Source: Rhizobacter sp.
GTDB taxonomy: Bacteria; Pseudomonadota; Gammaproteobacteria; Burkholderiales; Burkholderiaceae_C
Direction of reading: 5' to 3'
DNA: 5,349 bases
Assembly (NCBI GenBank): GCA_025351675.1
Contig: JANXVK010000500.1
Span: forward strand, 1 to 5,349
This document shows, in pieces, positions 1 through 5,349 of the stretch (the stretch's first letter is position 1; every line of letters begins with the position of its first letter). The notes beneath the pieces are model-generated. The model made no database searches and was not told the DNA's origin. It saw only the letters and a list, made by a program, of their open reading frames with translations. The position numbers and the translations under genes are program-made.

Positions 1-289
1 GTTCACCAACATGATCAAGTACAGTCCCACCGGCGCCAATCCGGTCGAGGTTGTGATCGACTGCGGCGAGGCGGCGGTCGTCGTCCGCCTCGTCGATACC
101 GATGTGGAACCTTTCGACGTTACCGTGGCGCCCGCGGCCGACACGACGCTGCCGCTGGCGCAGCGCCGGCCCGGCGGCCTCGGGATTCATCTGGTGCGTC
201 GCCTCGTCGATGATTTGACGTATGAATACCGCGCGTCGGCGCGTGAGAGCCGCATCAGCTTTCGCGTGCCATACCGGCGGTTGGCCTGA
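1..289 (+). CDS. RsbW-like anti-sigma factor / serine kinase, HATPase_c fold (5' partial)
   Basis: This is the C-terminal part of a small GHKL-type ATPase; the first complete codon is at 2, and about 95 residues are visible where the family usually has 130-160, so the true start lies upstream. The visible part opens with TNMIKYS, which matches the end of the N-box (an Asn that helps bind Mg-ATP). It continues with a G1-like segment DTDVEPFDV and a clear G2 box, RRPGGLGIHLVRRLVDD, followed by the usual closing strand. Proteins of this family bind a sigma factor or another target and phosphorylate a STAS-domain antagonist. The next gene, 22 nt downstream, is exactly such an antagonist, so the two are very likely an operon and a kinase/substrate pair. 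The internal ATG at 11 lies within the N-box and is not a credible start. Oddity: the Gly of the usual D-x-G in G1 is an Asp here. Family is secure; the target is unknown. Confidence 0.87.
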   Translation, partial: FTNMIKYSPTGANPVEVVIDCGEAAVVVRLVDTDVEPFDVTVAPAADTTLPLAQRRPGGLGIHLVRRLVDDLTYEYRASARESRISFRVPYRRLA

Positions 290-296
290 GACGCAG

Positions 297-302
297 CAGG
301 AG
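297..302 (+). promoter_or_regulatory. Ribosome binding site for the STAS gene
   Basis: CAGGAG lies 9 nt before the ATG at 312. It supports that start over the in-frame ATG at 222, which would overlap the kinase gene and add 30 residues upstream of the first STAS strand. Confidence 0.6.
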
Positions 303-311
303 CAGGACGAG

Positions 312-605
312 ATGCTGACCTTGGAATCGGTAGCGGACGGATCGGTGGCGATCACCGGCAGGCTGGACGCCGCTCAGGCGCCTGCCGCACAGGCCTTCCT
401 CGATCGCCTGACCGGCCCGATCGAGTTGGACTGCAGTCGCCTCGAGTACATCTCCAGCGCCGGGCTCGGCGTGCTGCTCAAAACCCAAAAACGCTTGATG
501 GCCGGCGCCGGACGGCTGCGGTTGCGGGGCGTGAGCCGCCATGTGCACGACATCCTCGTCTACTCCGGCTTCGACCAGATCATCGAGATCGAGGCGGCGG
601 AATAA
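312..605 (+). CDS. STAS-domain anti-sigma factor antagonist (RsbV/SpoIIAA-like)
   Basis: A 97-residue single-domain STAS protein, the usual length for the family. It acts in the cytoplasm as the switch partner of the RsbW-like kinase: unphosphorylated it sequesters the kinase and frees its target; phosphorylated it lets go. The N-terminal strands (residues 2-18) lead to GRLDA, then the core IELDCSRLEYISSAGLGVLL at 37-56. By alignment to SpoIIAA (MDSSGLG, Ser58), Ser49 in ISSAGL is the predicted phosphorylation site. The C-terminal part, with HVHDILVYSGFDQIIEI, is also typical. The start at 312 is chosen because of the Shine-Dalgarno and because residues from the upstream ATG at 222 have no STAS character. 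It sits 22 nt after the kinase gene and 48 nt before the sigma-factor gene. Identification is firm; which pathway it serves is inferred only from its neighbours. Confidence 0.9.
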   Translation: MLTLESVADGSVAITGRLDAAQAPAAQAFLDRLTGPIELDCSRLEYISSAGLGVLLKTQKRLMAGAGRLRLRGVSRHVHDILVYSGFDQIIEIEAAE

Positions 606-653
606 CCGACTGTTTCATCCGGCCACCAACTATTCGCTGCGCCGCCCGTACTT

Positions 654-1196
654 GTGGAAGACGACGATGACCGGACCCTGATGACGCGCTTTCGCGGCGG
701 GGACCGCGAGGCATTCACCGAGTTGGTGGTGCGTTACCAACGGCCGATCTACAACGCGGCGCTGGTGATCCTGCGCCGGCCCGAAGATGCGAGCGATGTG
801 ACCCAGACGGTGTTCTTGCGCATCATCGAACGAGGAGACGGATATGACCCGCAGTACAAGCTGTTCAGCTGGCTCTACCGGATCGCGGTCAACGAGTCGC
901 TCGACCTCTTGCGCCGCAGCCGCCGCGAGGCGCCGCTCGACGACGAGATCGACATCCCCGACCTCGACGGGCGCGGCCCGGAGGCGCTGCTGAGCGAGGC
1001 CCGGATGAGTGCCCGCATTCGTCGCAGCGTGATGAACATGGCGATCAACGACCGGCTCGTGCTGACGCTGCGCCATTTCTCCGACTGCAGCTACGAGCAG
1101 ATGGCCGAAATCCTCGATCTGGACCAGAAGACCGTGAAGTCGCGGCTCTTCGATGCGCGGCGCCGGCTGCGCGGGCTGCTGGGCGACTTGGGCTAG
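654..1196 (+). CDS. ECF-type RNA polymerase sigma factor (RpoE-like sigma-70 family)
   Basis: A 180-residue sigma factor with only regions 2 and 4, the ECF layout and length. Region 2 spans about residues 9-91: FRGGDREAF at 13-21, the DASDVTQTVFLR segment at 45-56 that fits the core-binding helix, and FSWLYRIAVNESLDLLRR at 71-88 for -10 recognition. After an acidic linker (about 93-110), region 4 spans about 122-177, with the helix-turn-helix YEQMAEILDLDQKTVKSRLFDARRRL at 147-172 that would read the -35 element. The start is GTG at 654, the only start codon after the in-frame stop at 603-605 that keeps the usual acidic N-terminus; ATG at 681 is a shorter alternative. No clear Shine-Dalgarno precedes either. 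The anti-sigma-like frame begins 7 nt after the stop, the classic sigma/anti-sigma arrangement. Its promoters cannot be read from this window. Confidence 0.93.
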   Translation: MEDDDDRTLMTRFRGGDREAFTELVVRYQRPIYNAALVILRRPEDASDVTQTVFLRIIERGDGYDPQYKLFSWLYRIAVNESLDLLRRSRREAPLDDEIDIPDLDGRGPEALLSEARMSARIRRSVMNMAINDRLVLTLRHFSDCSYEQMAEILDLDQKTVKSRLFDARRRLRGLLGDLG

Positions 1197-1203
1197 AACC
1201 GCC

Positions 1204-2397
1204 ATGACTCACGCCGAACTTGTCGAACGCATCCAGGCCGTCCTCGAGGGCGCGGCGTCGCCCGAGCAGCGACGCGAGCTGGAGCAGCGGCTCGCCGCCG
1301 ACGCGTCAGCGCGCGCCGAGTTCGAACAGTGGCGGCGCTTGTTTGTCGCGCTCGACCGCGTGCCGCAGGCCGCGCCGCCGGAAGGCTTGGTCGCCGCCAT
1401 CACTGCGGCCGCGGCGCAGCATTTTTCGCCGACCGGCCTAACGCACCAACTTTTCGACAGCGACCACGTAATTGGTCAGAGGGTACCGGAACGTCGCAGT
1501 GCGGCGTCCTGGTTTCGAGCAACCATCCGTCCGCAGAACCGGCCGGGTCCACGACAGGGGAGAGAAACCATGAGCGAACAACCACGCATTGGCGGGAACC
1601 GCAAACTGTGGGCTGGGGGCGCGGTCGCGGTGCTGGCCGTCGGCGTCGCACTGGTCGCTTTCGACTACCCGCCGAAGAGCGAGAACGTGACCGGCACGAT
1701 CGCCCCGGCCGAACGCTATCGCGCGCCGCAGGCGACGACCGAGCCGGTCAAGCTCGGCGACCAGACGATCGCGCAGCTGATGCAGAACGACGGCTTCGAC
1801 AAGGCGATCAAGGACCCGCAGATGCAGTCGCTGTCGCAGGACGCGAGCTTCCGCTTGCTGGCGCAGGTGCTGGCGCGCAGCCCCGAGGCCGGCCGCACGA
1901 TGCTCGGCAACATCGAGGCGACGCGGGCGACGGTCGAAAACCAGGCCTTGGCGAAGACCGTGCTCGAGAACGTCGAGGCCAGCCGCACCGCGCTGAATGC
2001 CGCGGCGGCCGACAGGACGGCGACCGCCGCGGTCCGCGAAGCCGCGATGGTGGCCGCGTTGACGGCTGCCGCTGAGCGCAACCAGAGCGCCGGCGCGCGC
2101 GCCAACCTGAGTGCCGCGCAGCGCGCCGACCTGGCGCGCGCGATGGCCGAGAAGATGGAGGCCAGCAGCCAGATCCTGCAAAGCGTCGAAGCGAGTCGCC
2201 TGGCGATGAGCACCCCGGCGGTCGCGCAGGCGGTGCTGGCCAACATGGAGGCCAGCCGCGTGCTGATGAGCACCGACGCCTCGCGCGTTCCGAGCAAGGC
2301 CGAGGCAGCGCTGATGCTGCAGCGCGCCGAGGCGAGCAAGGCGCAGCTTGAGCGGGCGCGGTTGGATCGTTCAGCGGCGGAGCGCACCGCTCAATAG
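1204..2397 (+). CDS. Putative transmembrane anti-sigma factor with Ala-rich repeat-bearing periplasmic domain (may be two genes)
   Basis: The open frame gives 397 residues from ATG 1204, 7 nt after the sigma gene. Residues 1-73 resemble the helical anti-sigma domain of ECF partners (HAELVERIQAVLEG, then a helix ending in FEQWRRLFVALDRVP), but the Cys/His zinc ligands of the ZAS type are absent. Residues 74-122 are an Arg/Gln/Pro-rich linker with atypical codon use. A single hydrophobic segment at 135-153 (LWAGGAVAVLAVGVALVAF) follows Arg and Lys residues, so the N-terminus should be cytoplasmic and the remaining 240 residues periplasmic. That part is Ala-rich, probably helical, and carries EASR-type repeats; I do not recognise it. 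A strong Shine-Dalgarno and ATG at 1570 inside the frame would start a separate 275-residue protein, MSEQPRIGG onward, with the membrane segment at residues 13-31. As one protein it would be a membrane-spanning anti-sigma factor; as two, a short soluble one plus a membrane protein. The anti-sigma role rests on position and N-terminal pattern, not on a diagnostic motif. Confidence 0.7.
   Translation: MTHAELVERIQAVLEGAASPEQRRELEQRLAADASARAEFEQWRRLFVALDRVPQAAPPEGLVAAITAAAAQHFSPTGLTHQLFDSDHVIGQRVPERRSAASWFRATIRPQNRPGPRQGRETMSEQPRIGGNRKLWAGGAVAVLAVGVALVAFDYPPKSENVTGTIAPAERYRAPQATTEPVKLGDQTIAQLMQNDGFDKAIKDPQMQSLSQDASFRLLAQVLARSPEAGRTMLGNIEATRATVENQALAKTVLENVEASRTALNAAAADRTATAAVREAAMVAALTAAAERNQSAGARANLSAAQRADLARAMAEKMEASSQILQSVEASRLAMSTPAVAQAVLANMEASRVLMSTDASRVPSKAEAALMLQRAEASKAQLERARLDRSAAERTAQ
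1462..1477. repeat. Short inverted repeat GACCA-N6-TGGTC
   Basis: Perfect 5-bp arms (1462-1466 and 1473-1477) flank CGTAAT, inside the low-GC3 linker. It could be an operator half-site pair or chance; the arms are short and no second copy was noticed in the window. Confidence 0.25.
1556..1564 (+). promoter_or_regulatory. Strong internal ribosome binding site before ATG 1570
   Basis: AGGGGAGAG ends 5 nt before the ATG at 1570; the GGGGAG core is 7 nt away. This is stronger than anything before the ATG at 1204 and argues that translation starts, or restarts, at 1570. Confidence 0.6.
1915..2340 (+). repeat. Degenerate EASR repeats in the periplasmic domain
   Basis: At protein level the core (I/V/M)-E-A-(S/T)-(R/K) or a close variant recurs with its acidic residue encoded at 1915 (EATR), 1975 (EASR), 2158 (EASS), 2188 (EASR), 2248 (EASR), 2275 (DASR) and 2329 (EASK). 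Spacings are 20, 61, 10, 20, 9 and 18 residues, close to multiples of ten. The best-kept units read like xxxVLxNxEASRxxMS. DNA-level identity is patchy (GATGAGCACC recurs after two of the units), so this is an old, diverged internal repeat. Confidence 0.65.
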
Positions 2398-2421
2398 AAT
2401 GGCCGACCCGCACGGGAGGTG

Positions 2422-2454
2422 AAACCGCCGGCCGCGTGCCGGCGGTTTTCATTT
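2422..2454 (+). terminator. Rho-independent terminator
   Basis: An 11-bp perfect stem, AAACCGCCGGC (2422-2432) with GCCGGCGGTTT (2438-2448), closes on the 5-nt loop CGCGT and is followed by a T-rich tail TCATTT. It lies 24 nt after the stop at 2397. It separates the regulatory genes from the downstream exported-protein gene. Confidence 0.9.
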
Positions 2455-2492
2455 GGTAACGGAAGTCGGTATCCTTCGGCGCTGGCGTCACC

Positions 2493-2497
2493 AGGAG
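2493..2497 (+). promoter_or_regulatory. Ribosome binding site fixing the TTG start at 2505
   Basis: AGGAG sits 7 nt before TTG 2505. In this frame TTG is the only ATG, GTG or TTG between the stop at 2457-2459 and the ATG at 2595, and the ATG would remove the signal peptide, so the site decides the start. Confidence 0.75.
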
Positions 2498-2504
2498 TCG
2501 TTGT

Positions 2505-5349
2505 TTGCGCCCAAGCCCGATCGTTCTTCTCGCCGCGCTGATCGGCGCCACCGCCGCTGCGGCGGCCGACGACAACAATCCGCTCGGGCTCGGCATGGTC
2601 GAGACGCCCGACCTGCGGTTGATCTACCAGACGCCGACGCTCGACTACCTGCTGCCGCACACGATCCAGACCTTCACCAACTCGTTGCGCTGGCAGCGCG
2701 AGCGCTTCGGCTGGGTGCCGTCGCAGCCGGTCACGGTGATGCTGAAGGACTTTTCCGACTACGGCAACGCCGGCGCGACGCCGATGCCGTTCAATACGCT
2801 GCGGGTCGAGGTGTCACCGGCCTCGAACGCGTTCGAGACCAACCCGAGCAGCGAGCGGATGTACTCGCTGATGAACCACGAACTGGTCCACATCGCGACG
2901 ACCGACACTGCCGCGGCGTCGGACCGCCGCTGGCGCGGCCTGCTGCTCGGCAAGGTGCCGCCGCAGCCCAAGCATCCCGAGACGCTGCTGTACAGCTACC
3001 TGACGGTGCCGCGCTTCAACGTGCCGCGGTGGCTGCTCGAAGGCGCGGCCGTGTTCATGGAGACCTGGATGGGTGGCGGTCTGGGGCGTGCGCAAGGTGG
3101 CTACGACGAGATGGTGTTCCGGGCCATGGTGCGCGACGACGCAACGTTCCACGACCCGCTCGGGCTGGAATCGCGGGGTGTGCGCATCGACTTCCAGGTC
3201 GGTGCCAACGCCTATCTGTACGGCACACGCTTCATGACTTGGCTCGCGTACGCGCACACCCCCGAAAAAGTGGTCGAGTGGCTGCGCCGCGACGAGGGGA
3301 GCCTGCGCCACTACGCCGACCAGTTCGAGCAGGTGTTCGGGATGCCGCTCGACACGGCATGGGCTCAGTGGGTCGCGTTCGAGCGCGACTTCCAGCGCCG
3401 CAACCTGGTGGAGGTCCGCAAATTCCCGATCACGCCGCTGCGCGCGCTGGTGCCGGTGGCGGTCGGGTCGAGTTCGCGCACGTACTTCGACGAAGCCAGC
3501 GGCACACTGTACGGCGCGTTCCGCTACCCCGGTGTGGTCGAGCACGTCGGCGCGATCGACACGCGCACCGGCGCGGTACGGCGCTTGGCCGACATCAAGG
3601 GTGCGATGCTGTACTCGGTAACGTCGTTCGCCTGGGACCCGGCGCACCGCACCGCATTCTTCACGACCGACAACCTCGCCTATCGCGACCTGGTCGCGCT
3701 CGACGTCACGACCGGAAAGACCACTGAACTTCTGAAGGATGCGCGCATCGGCGAGCTCGTGTTCAACGCCGCCGACCGTTCGCTGCTCGGCGTGCGCCAC
3801 CAGAACGGTCTGGCGACGATCGTGCGCATCCCGTATCCGTACACCGAGTGGAACCAGCTCCACACCTTCGCCTACGGCGTGGTGCCGACCGACCTCGACG
3901 TGTCGCCCGACGGGTTGCGCATCTCGGCCTCGGTCAGCGAGGTCCATGGCGACCAGTTCGTGCGGGTCTGGATGCTCGCGCCGCTGCTCGAAGGCCGGCT
4001 CGAGCAGGTCAGCGAGTTCCGCTTCGGCCAGGCCGCGCCCGAGGGCTTCGTGTTCTCGCGCGACGGCCGCTACCTCTACGGCAGCAGTTATTACACCGGG
4101 GCGTCGAACATCTTCCGCTACGAGGTCGCGAGCGGCATGACCGAGGCGGTGACGAATGCCGAGACCGGTTTGTTCCGACCGGTCCCGACGGCCGATGGGC
4201 GCCTGATGGTGCTCAACTTCACCGGCCAGGGTTTCGTGCCGAGCGTGGTCGAGCCCCGGCCGCTCGAGGATGTCAGCGCGGTGCGCTTCCTCGGTGCCGA
4301 ACTGGCGGCGCGCCACCCGGTCGTCACGCGCTGGCAGGTGCCGCCGCCGAGCACGGTCGACGACGAGGAGCTGGTCACCCGGCGCGGCCACTACGCGCCA
4401 CTGCAGCAGCTGCGCCTGCAGAGCGCCTACCCGGTGCTGCAGGGCTACAAGGATGCGGTCGGCGTCGGCTACCACGCCAACATCGACGACCTGCTCGGCT
4501 TCGCGCACCTCGGCATCACGGCCGCGTACACGCCCGACGTGGCGCTGCGGCAGGACGAGCGCACGCACCTCCAGATCGACGGGCGCTATCTCGGCTGGCG
4601 CGGCGCGCTGTCGTGGAACCGCTCCGACTTCTACGACCTGTCGGGCCCGACCAAGCGCAGTCGCAAGGGCCTGGCCGTGAAGCTCGGCTACGACCAGCCG
4701 CTGGTCTTCGACGAGCCGCGCCGCCTCGACCTGAAGCTCGATGTCGCGTACTTCGACAAGATCGATACACTGCCCGACTACCAGAACGTCTCGAGCGGCT
4801 TCACGCGGCTGACGACCGCTTCCGCCGGCCTGTACTTCACCGACGTGCGCCGCTCGCTTGGCGGGGTTGACGACGAGAAGGGTGTGCGCGCCACCGGCGT
4901 GCTGTCGGCCAGCCTGGCGCAGCGCCGCACCACGCCGCAGTTGCGTGGCAACGTCGATGCGGGTTACGCGCTGCCTTGGGCGCATTCGTCGATCTGGTCG
5001 CGCACCGCGCTCGGCGCGGCCAGCGGTGACCGCAACAACCCGCTCGCGAACTTCTACTTCGGCGGCTTCGGCAACAACCGCATCGACGACGGCGAGGTCA
5101 AGCGCTACCGCGACTACGAAGCGATGCCGGGCTTTCGCCTCAACGAGATCGCGGGCTTGTCGTTCGTGCGCCAGATGGTCGAGTGGAACCTGCCGCCGCT
5201 GGTGTTCGAGTCGGCGGGCGTGCCGGGCTTCCATGCCACGTGGCTGAGACCCGCGGTGTTCGGCAGCGCGCTCTGGACCGACCCCGGACGTGCCGCGCTG
5301 CGCAAGCGCTATACCAGCGTCGGCACGCAGTTCGACCTGCGCTTAAGCG
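2505..5349 (+). CDS. Exported zinc-metallopeptidase / beta-propeller / outer-membrane beta-barrel protein (3' partial)
   Basis: At least 948 residues are visible and the frame is still open at the window end. Residues 1-21 are a signal peptide: hydrophobic core IVLLAALIGA, then an Ala run with likely cleavage before DDNN. Residues about 30-300 form a gluzincin-type peptidase domain resembling peptidase MA: NHELVHI carries zinc ligands His125 and His129 and catalytic Glu126, and PRWLLEGAAVFMET supplies the likely third ligand, Glu179. Residues about 306-588 look like a TolB/PD40-type beta-propeller, with blades marked by LDVSPDGLRI and FVFSRDGRYLYG. From about 632, alternating strands rich in Tyr, Phe and Trp, Asp-rich turns and YFGGFGNNRID resemble an Omp85-like surface-antigen barrel. 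The end FDLRLS looks like a late barrel strand, so probably only a few tens of residues are missing. The predicted site is the outer membrane, with peptidase and propeller periplasmic or surface-exposed. Substrate unknown. The gene follows a terminator, so it probably has its own promoter. Peptidase call is strong; propeller and barrel calls rest on pattern only. Confidence 0.85.
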   Translation, partial: MRPSPIVLLAALIGATAAAAADDNNPLGLGMVETPDLRLIYQTPTLDYLLPHTIQTFTNSLRWQRERFGWVPSQPVTVMLKDFSDYGNAGATPMPFNTLRVEVSPASNAFETNPSSERMYSLMNHELVHIATTDTAAASDRRWRGLLLGKVPPQPKHPETLLYSYLTVPRFNVPRWLLEGAAVFMETWMGGGLGRAQGGYDEMVFRAMVRDDATFHDPLGLESRGVRIDFQVGANAYLYGTRFMTWLAYAHTPEKVVEWLRRDEGSLRHYADQFEQVFGMPLDTAWAQWVAFERDFQRRNLVEVRKFPITPLRALVPVAVGSSSRTYFDEASGTLYGAFRYPGVVEHVGAIDTRTGAVRRLADIKGAMLYSVTSFAWDPAHRTAFFTTDNLAYRDLVALDVTTGKTTELLKDARIGELVFNAADRSLLGVRHQNGLATIVRIPYPYTEWNQLHTFAYGVVPTDLDVSPDGLRISASVSEVHGDQFVRVWMLAPLLEGRLEQVSEFRFGQAAPEGFVFSRDGRYLYGSSYYTGASNIFRYEVASGMTEAVTNAETGLFRPVPTADGRLMVLNFTGQGFVPSVVEPRPLEDVSAVRFLGAELAARHPVVTRWQVPPPSTVDDEELVTRRGHYAPLQQLRLQSAYPVLQGYKDAVGVGYHANIDDLLGFAHLGITAAYTPDVALRQDERTHLQIDGRYLGWRGALSWNRSDFYDLSGPTKRSRKGLAVKLGYDQPLVFDEPRRLDLKLDVAYFDKIDTLPDYQNVSSGFTRLTTASAGLYFTDVRRSLGGVDDEKGVRATGVLSASLAQRRTTPQLRGNVDAGYALPWAHSSIWSRTALGAASGDRNNPLANFYFGGFGNNRIDDGEVKRYRDYEAMPGFRLNEIAGLSFVRQMVEWNLPPLVFESAGVPGFHATWLRPAVFGSALWTDPGRAALRKRYTSVGTQFDLRLS

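Larger units (their letters stand above)
1423..1569 (+). other. Low-GC3 linker resembling an intergenic region inside the open frame
   Basis: By hand count, 29 of 49 codons in this stretch end in G or C, against 62 of 73 in the codons from 1204 to 1422. It also concentrates rare Arg codons (AGG, CGA twice, AGA). The encoded peptide has no obvious secondary structure or domain. It begins at a run of five T (1422-1426) and ends at a good ribosome binding site. This is what a non-coding spacer, open by chance, would look like, although a fast-evolving linker is also possible. Confidence 0.5.

Noticed and set aside
222..311. Upstream ATG for the STAS gene
   Set aside because: It would overlap the kinase gene by 68 nt, adds a non-STAS N-terminus, and lacks a Shine-Dalgarno as good as that before 312.
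606..653. Promoter for the sigma gene between the STAS stop and the GTG start
   Set aside because: The 48-nt gap contains no convincing -35/-10 pair or ECF-like motif; co-transcription with the STAS gene is as likely.
1153..1203. ATG at 1153 as the start of the anti-sigma-like gene
   Set aside because: It lies inside region 4 of the sigma gene; the ATG at 1204 gives a natural N-terminus and the common short sigma/anti-sigma spacing.
1454..1510. Possible promoter elements in the linker: TCGACA at 1454 and GGAAC at 1488
   Set aside because: No acceptable -10 lies at the right distance from TCGACA, and the CGTC after GGAAC is only 12 nt away, too short for an ECF promoter.
2446..2475. Possible sigma-70 promoter TTTTCA-N18-TATCCT before the TTG start
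   Set aside because: Each hexamer matches only 4 of 6 positions and the -35 falls within the terminator; too weak to annotate.
1438..2596. Several minus-strand open frames opposite the anti-sigma-like gene
   Set aside because: They are Arg/Ala-rich shadows of the repeat-bearing plus-strand frame, which has a membrane segment and sensible codon use.
2453..3727. Plus-strand open frame of 424 codons in another frame
   Set aside because: Its product is dominated by Arg, Ala and Gly with no domain pattern, and it overlaps the peptidase frame, which carries the motifs.
2814..5234. Long open frame on the minus strand (806 codons) opposite the exported-protein gene
   Set aside because: It mirrors the plus-strand frame that has a signal peptide, HELVH and consistent domains. 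Its product is His/Arg/Val-rich with no recognisable motif, as expected for the complement of GC-rich codons.
1..5349. tRNA or rRNA genes, CRISPR arrays, insertion sequences or prophage features
   Set aside because: No direct-repeat/spacer pattern, transposase motif, terminal inverted repeats or RNA-gene structure was seen; nearly all the sequence is accounted for by plus-strand coding.

Overview
The window is a compact, plus-strand stretch of GC-rich bacterial DNA. It suggests a Gram-negative organism, most likely a high-GC beta- or gammaproteobacterium: the last gene encodes a secreted protein ending in what looks like an outer-membrane beta-barrel, and an RpoE-like sigma factor is followed by a candidate membrane anti-sigma factor. 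The taxon is an inference; no rRNA or marker gene is present.

Bases 1-605 hold a partner-switching pair: the 3' part of an RsbW-like HATPase anti-sigma kinase (cut by the window edge) and a complete 97-residue STAS anti-sigma antagonist (RsbV/SpoIIAA type). Bases 654-2397 hold an ECF sigma factor followed 7 nt later by an open frame. That frame begins with a zinc-less anti-sigma-like helical domain and continues through a low-GC3 linker into a membrane-anchored, Ala-rich protein with EASR-type repeats. The linker contains a strong internal Shine-Dalgarno and ATG at 1570, so this may be one fused transmembrane anti-sigma factor or two genes. A strong intrinsic terminator (2422-2454) closes this block.

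Bases 2505-5349 are one gene, open at the window end, starting at a TTG with a good Shine-Dalgarno. It encodes an exported protein of at least 948 residues: signal peptide, HELVH zinc-metallopeptidase domain with a distal Glu ligand, beta-propeller-like middle, and C-terminal outer-membrane-barrel-like domain. Several long open frames on the opposite strand and in other frames overlap it, but they are composition shadows.

Working model (inference): the kinase/STAS switch and the ECF sigma/anti-sigma pair form a stress- or envelope-sensing control module. The terminator-separated outer-membrane peptidase/barrel protein is a candidate effector or regulon member. This protein and the repeat-bearing periplasmic part of the anti-sigma-like protein are the least familiar parts of the window.
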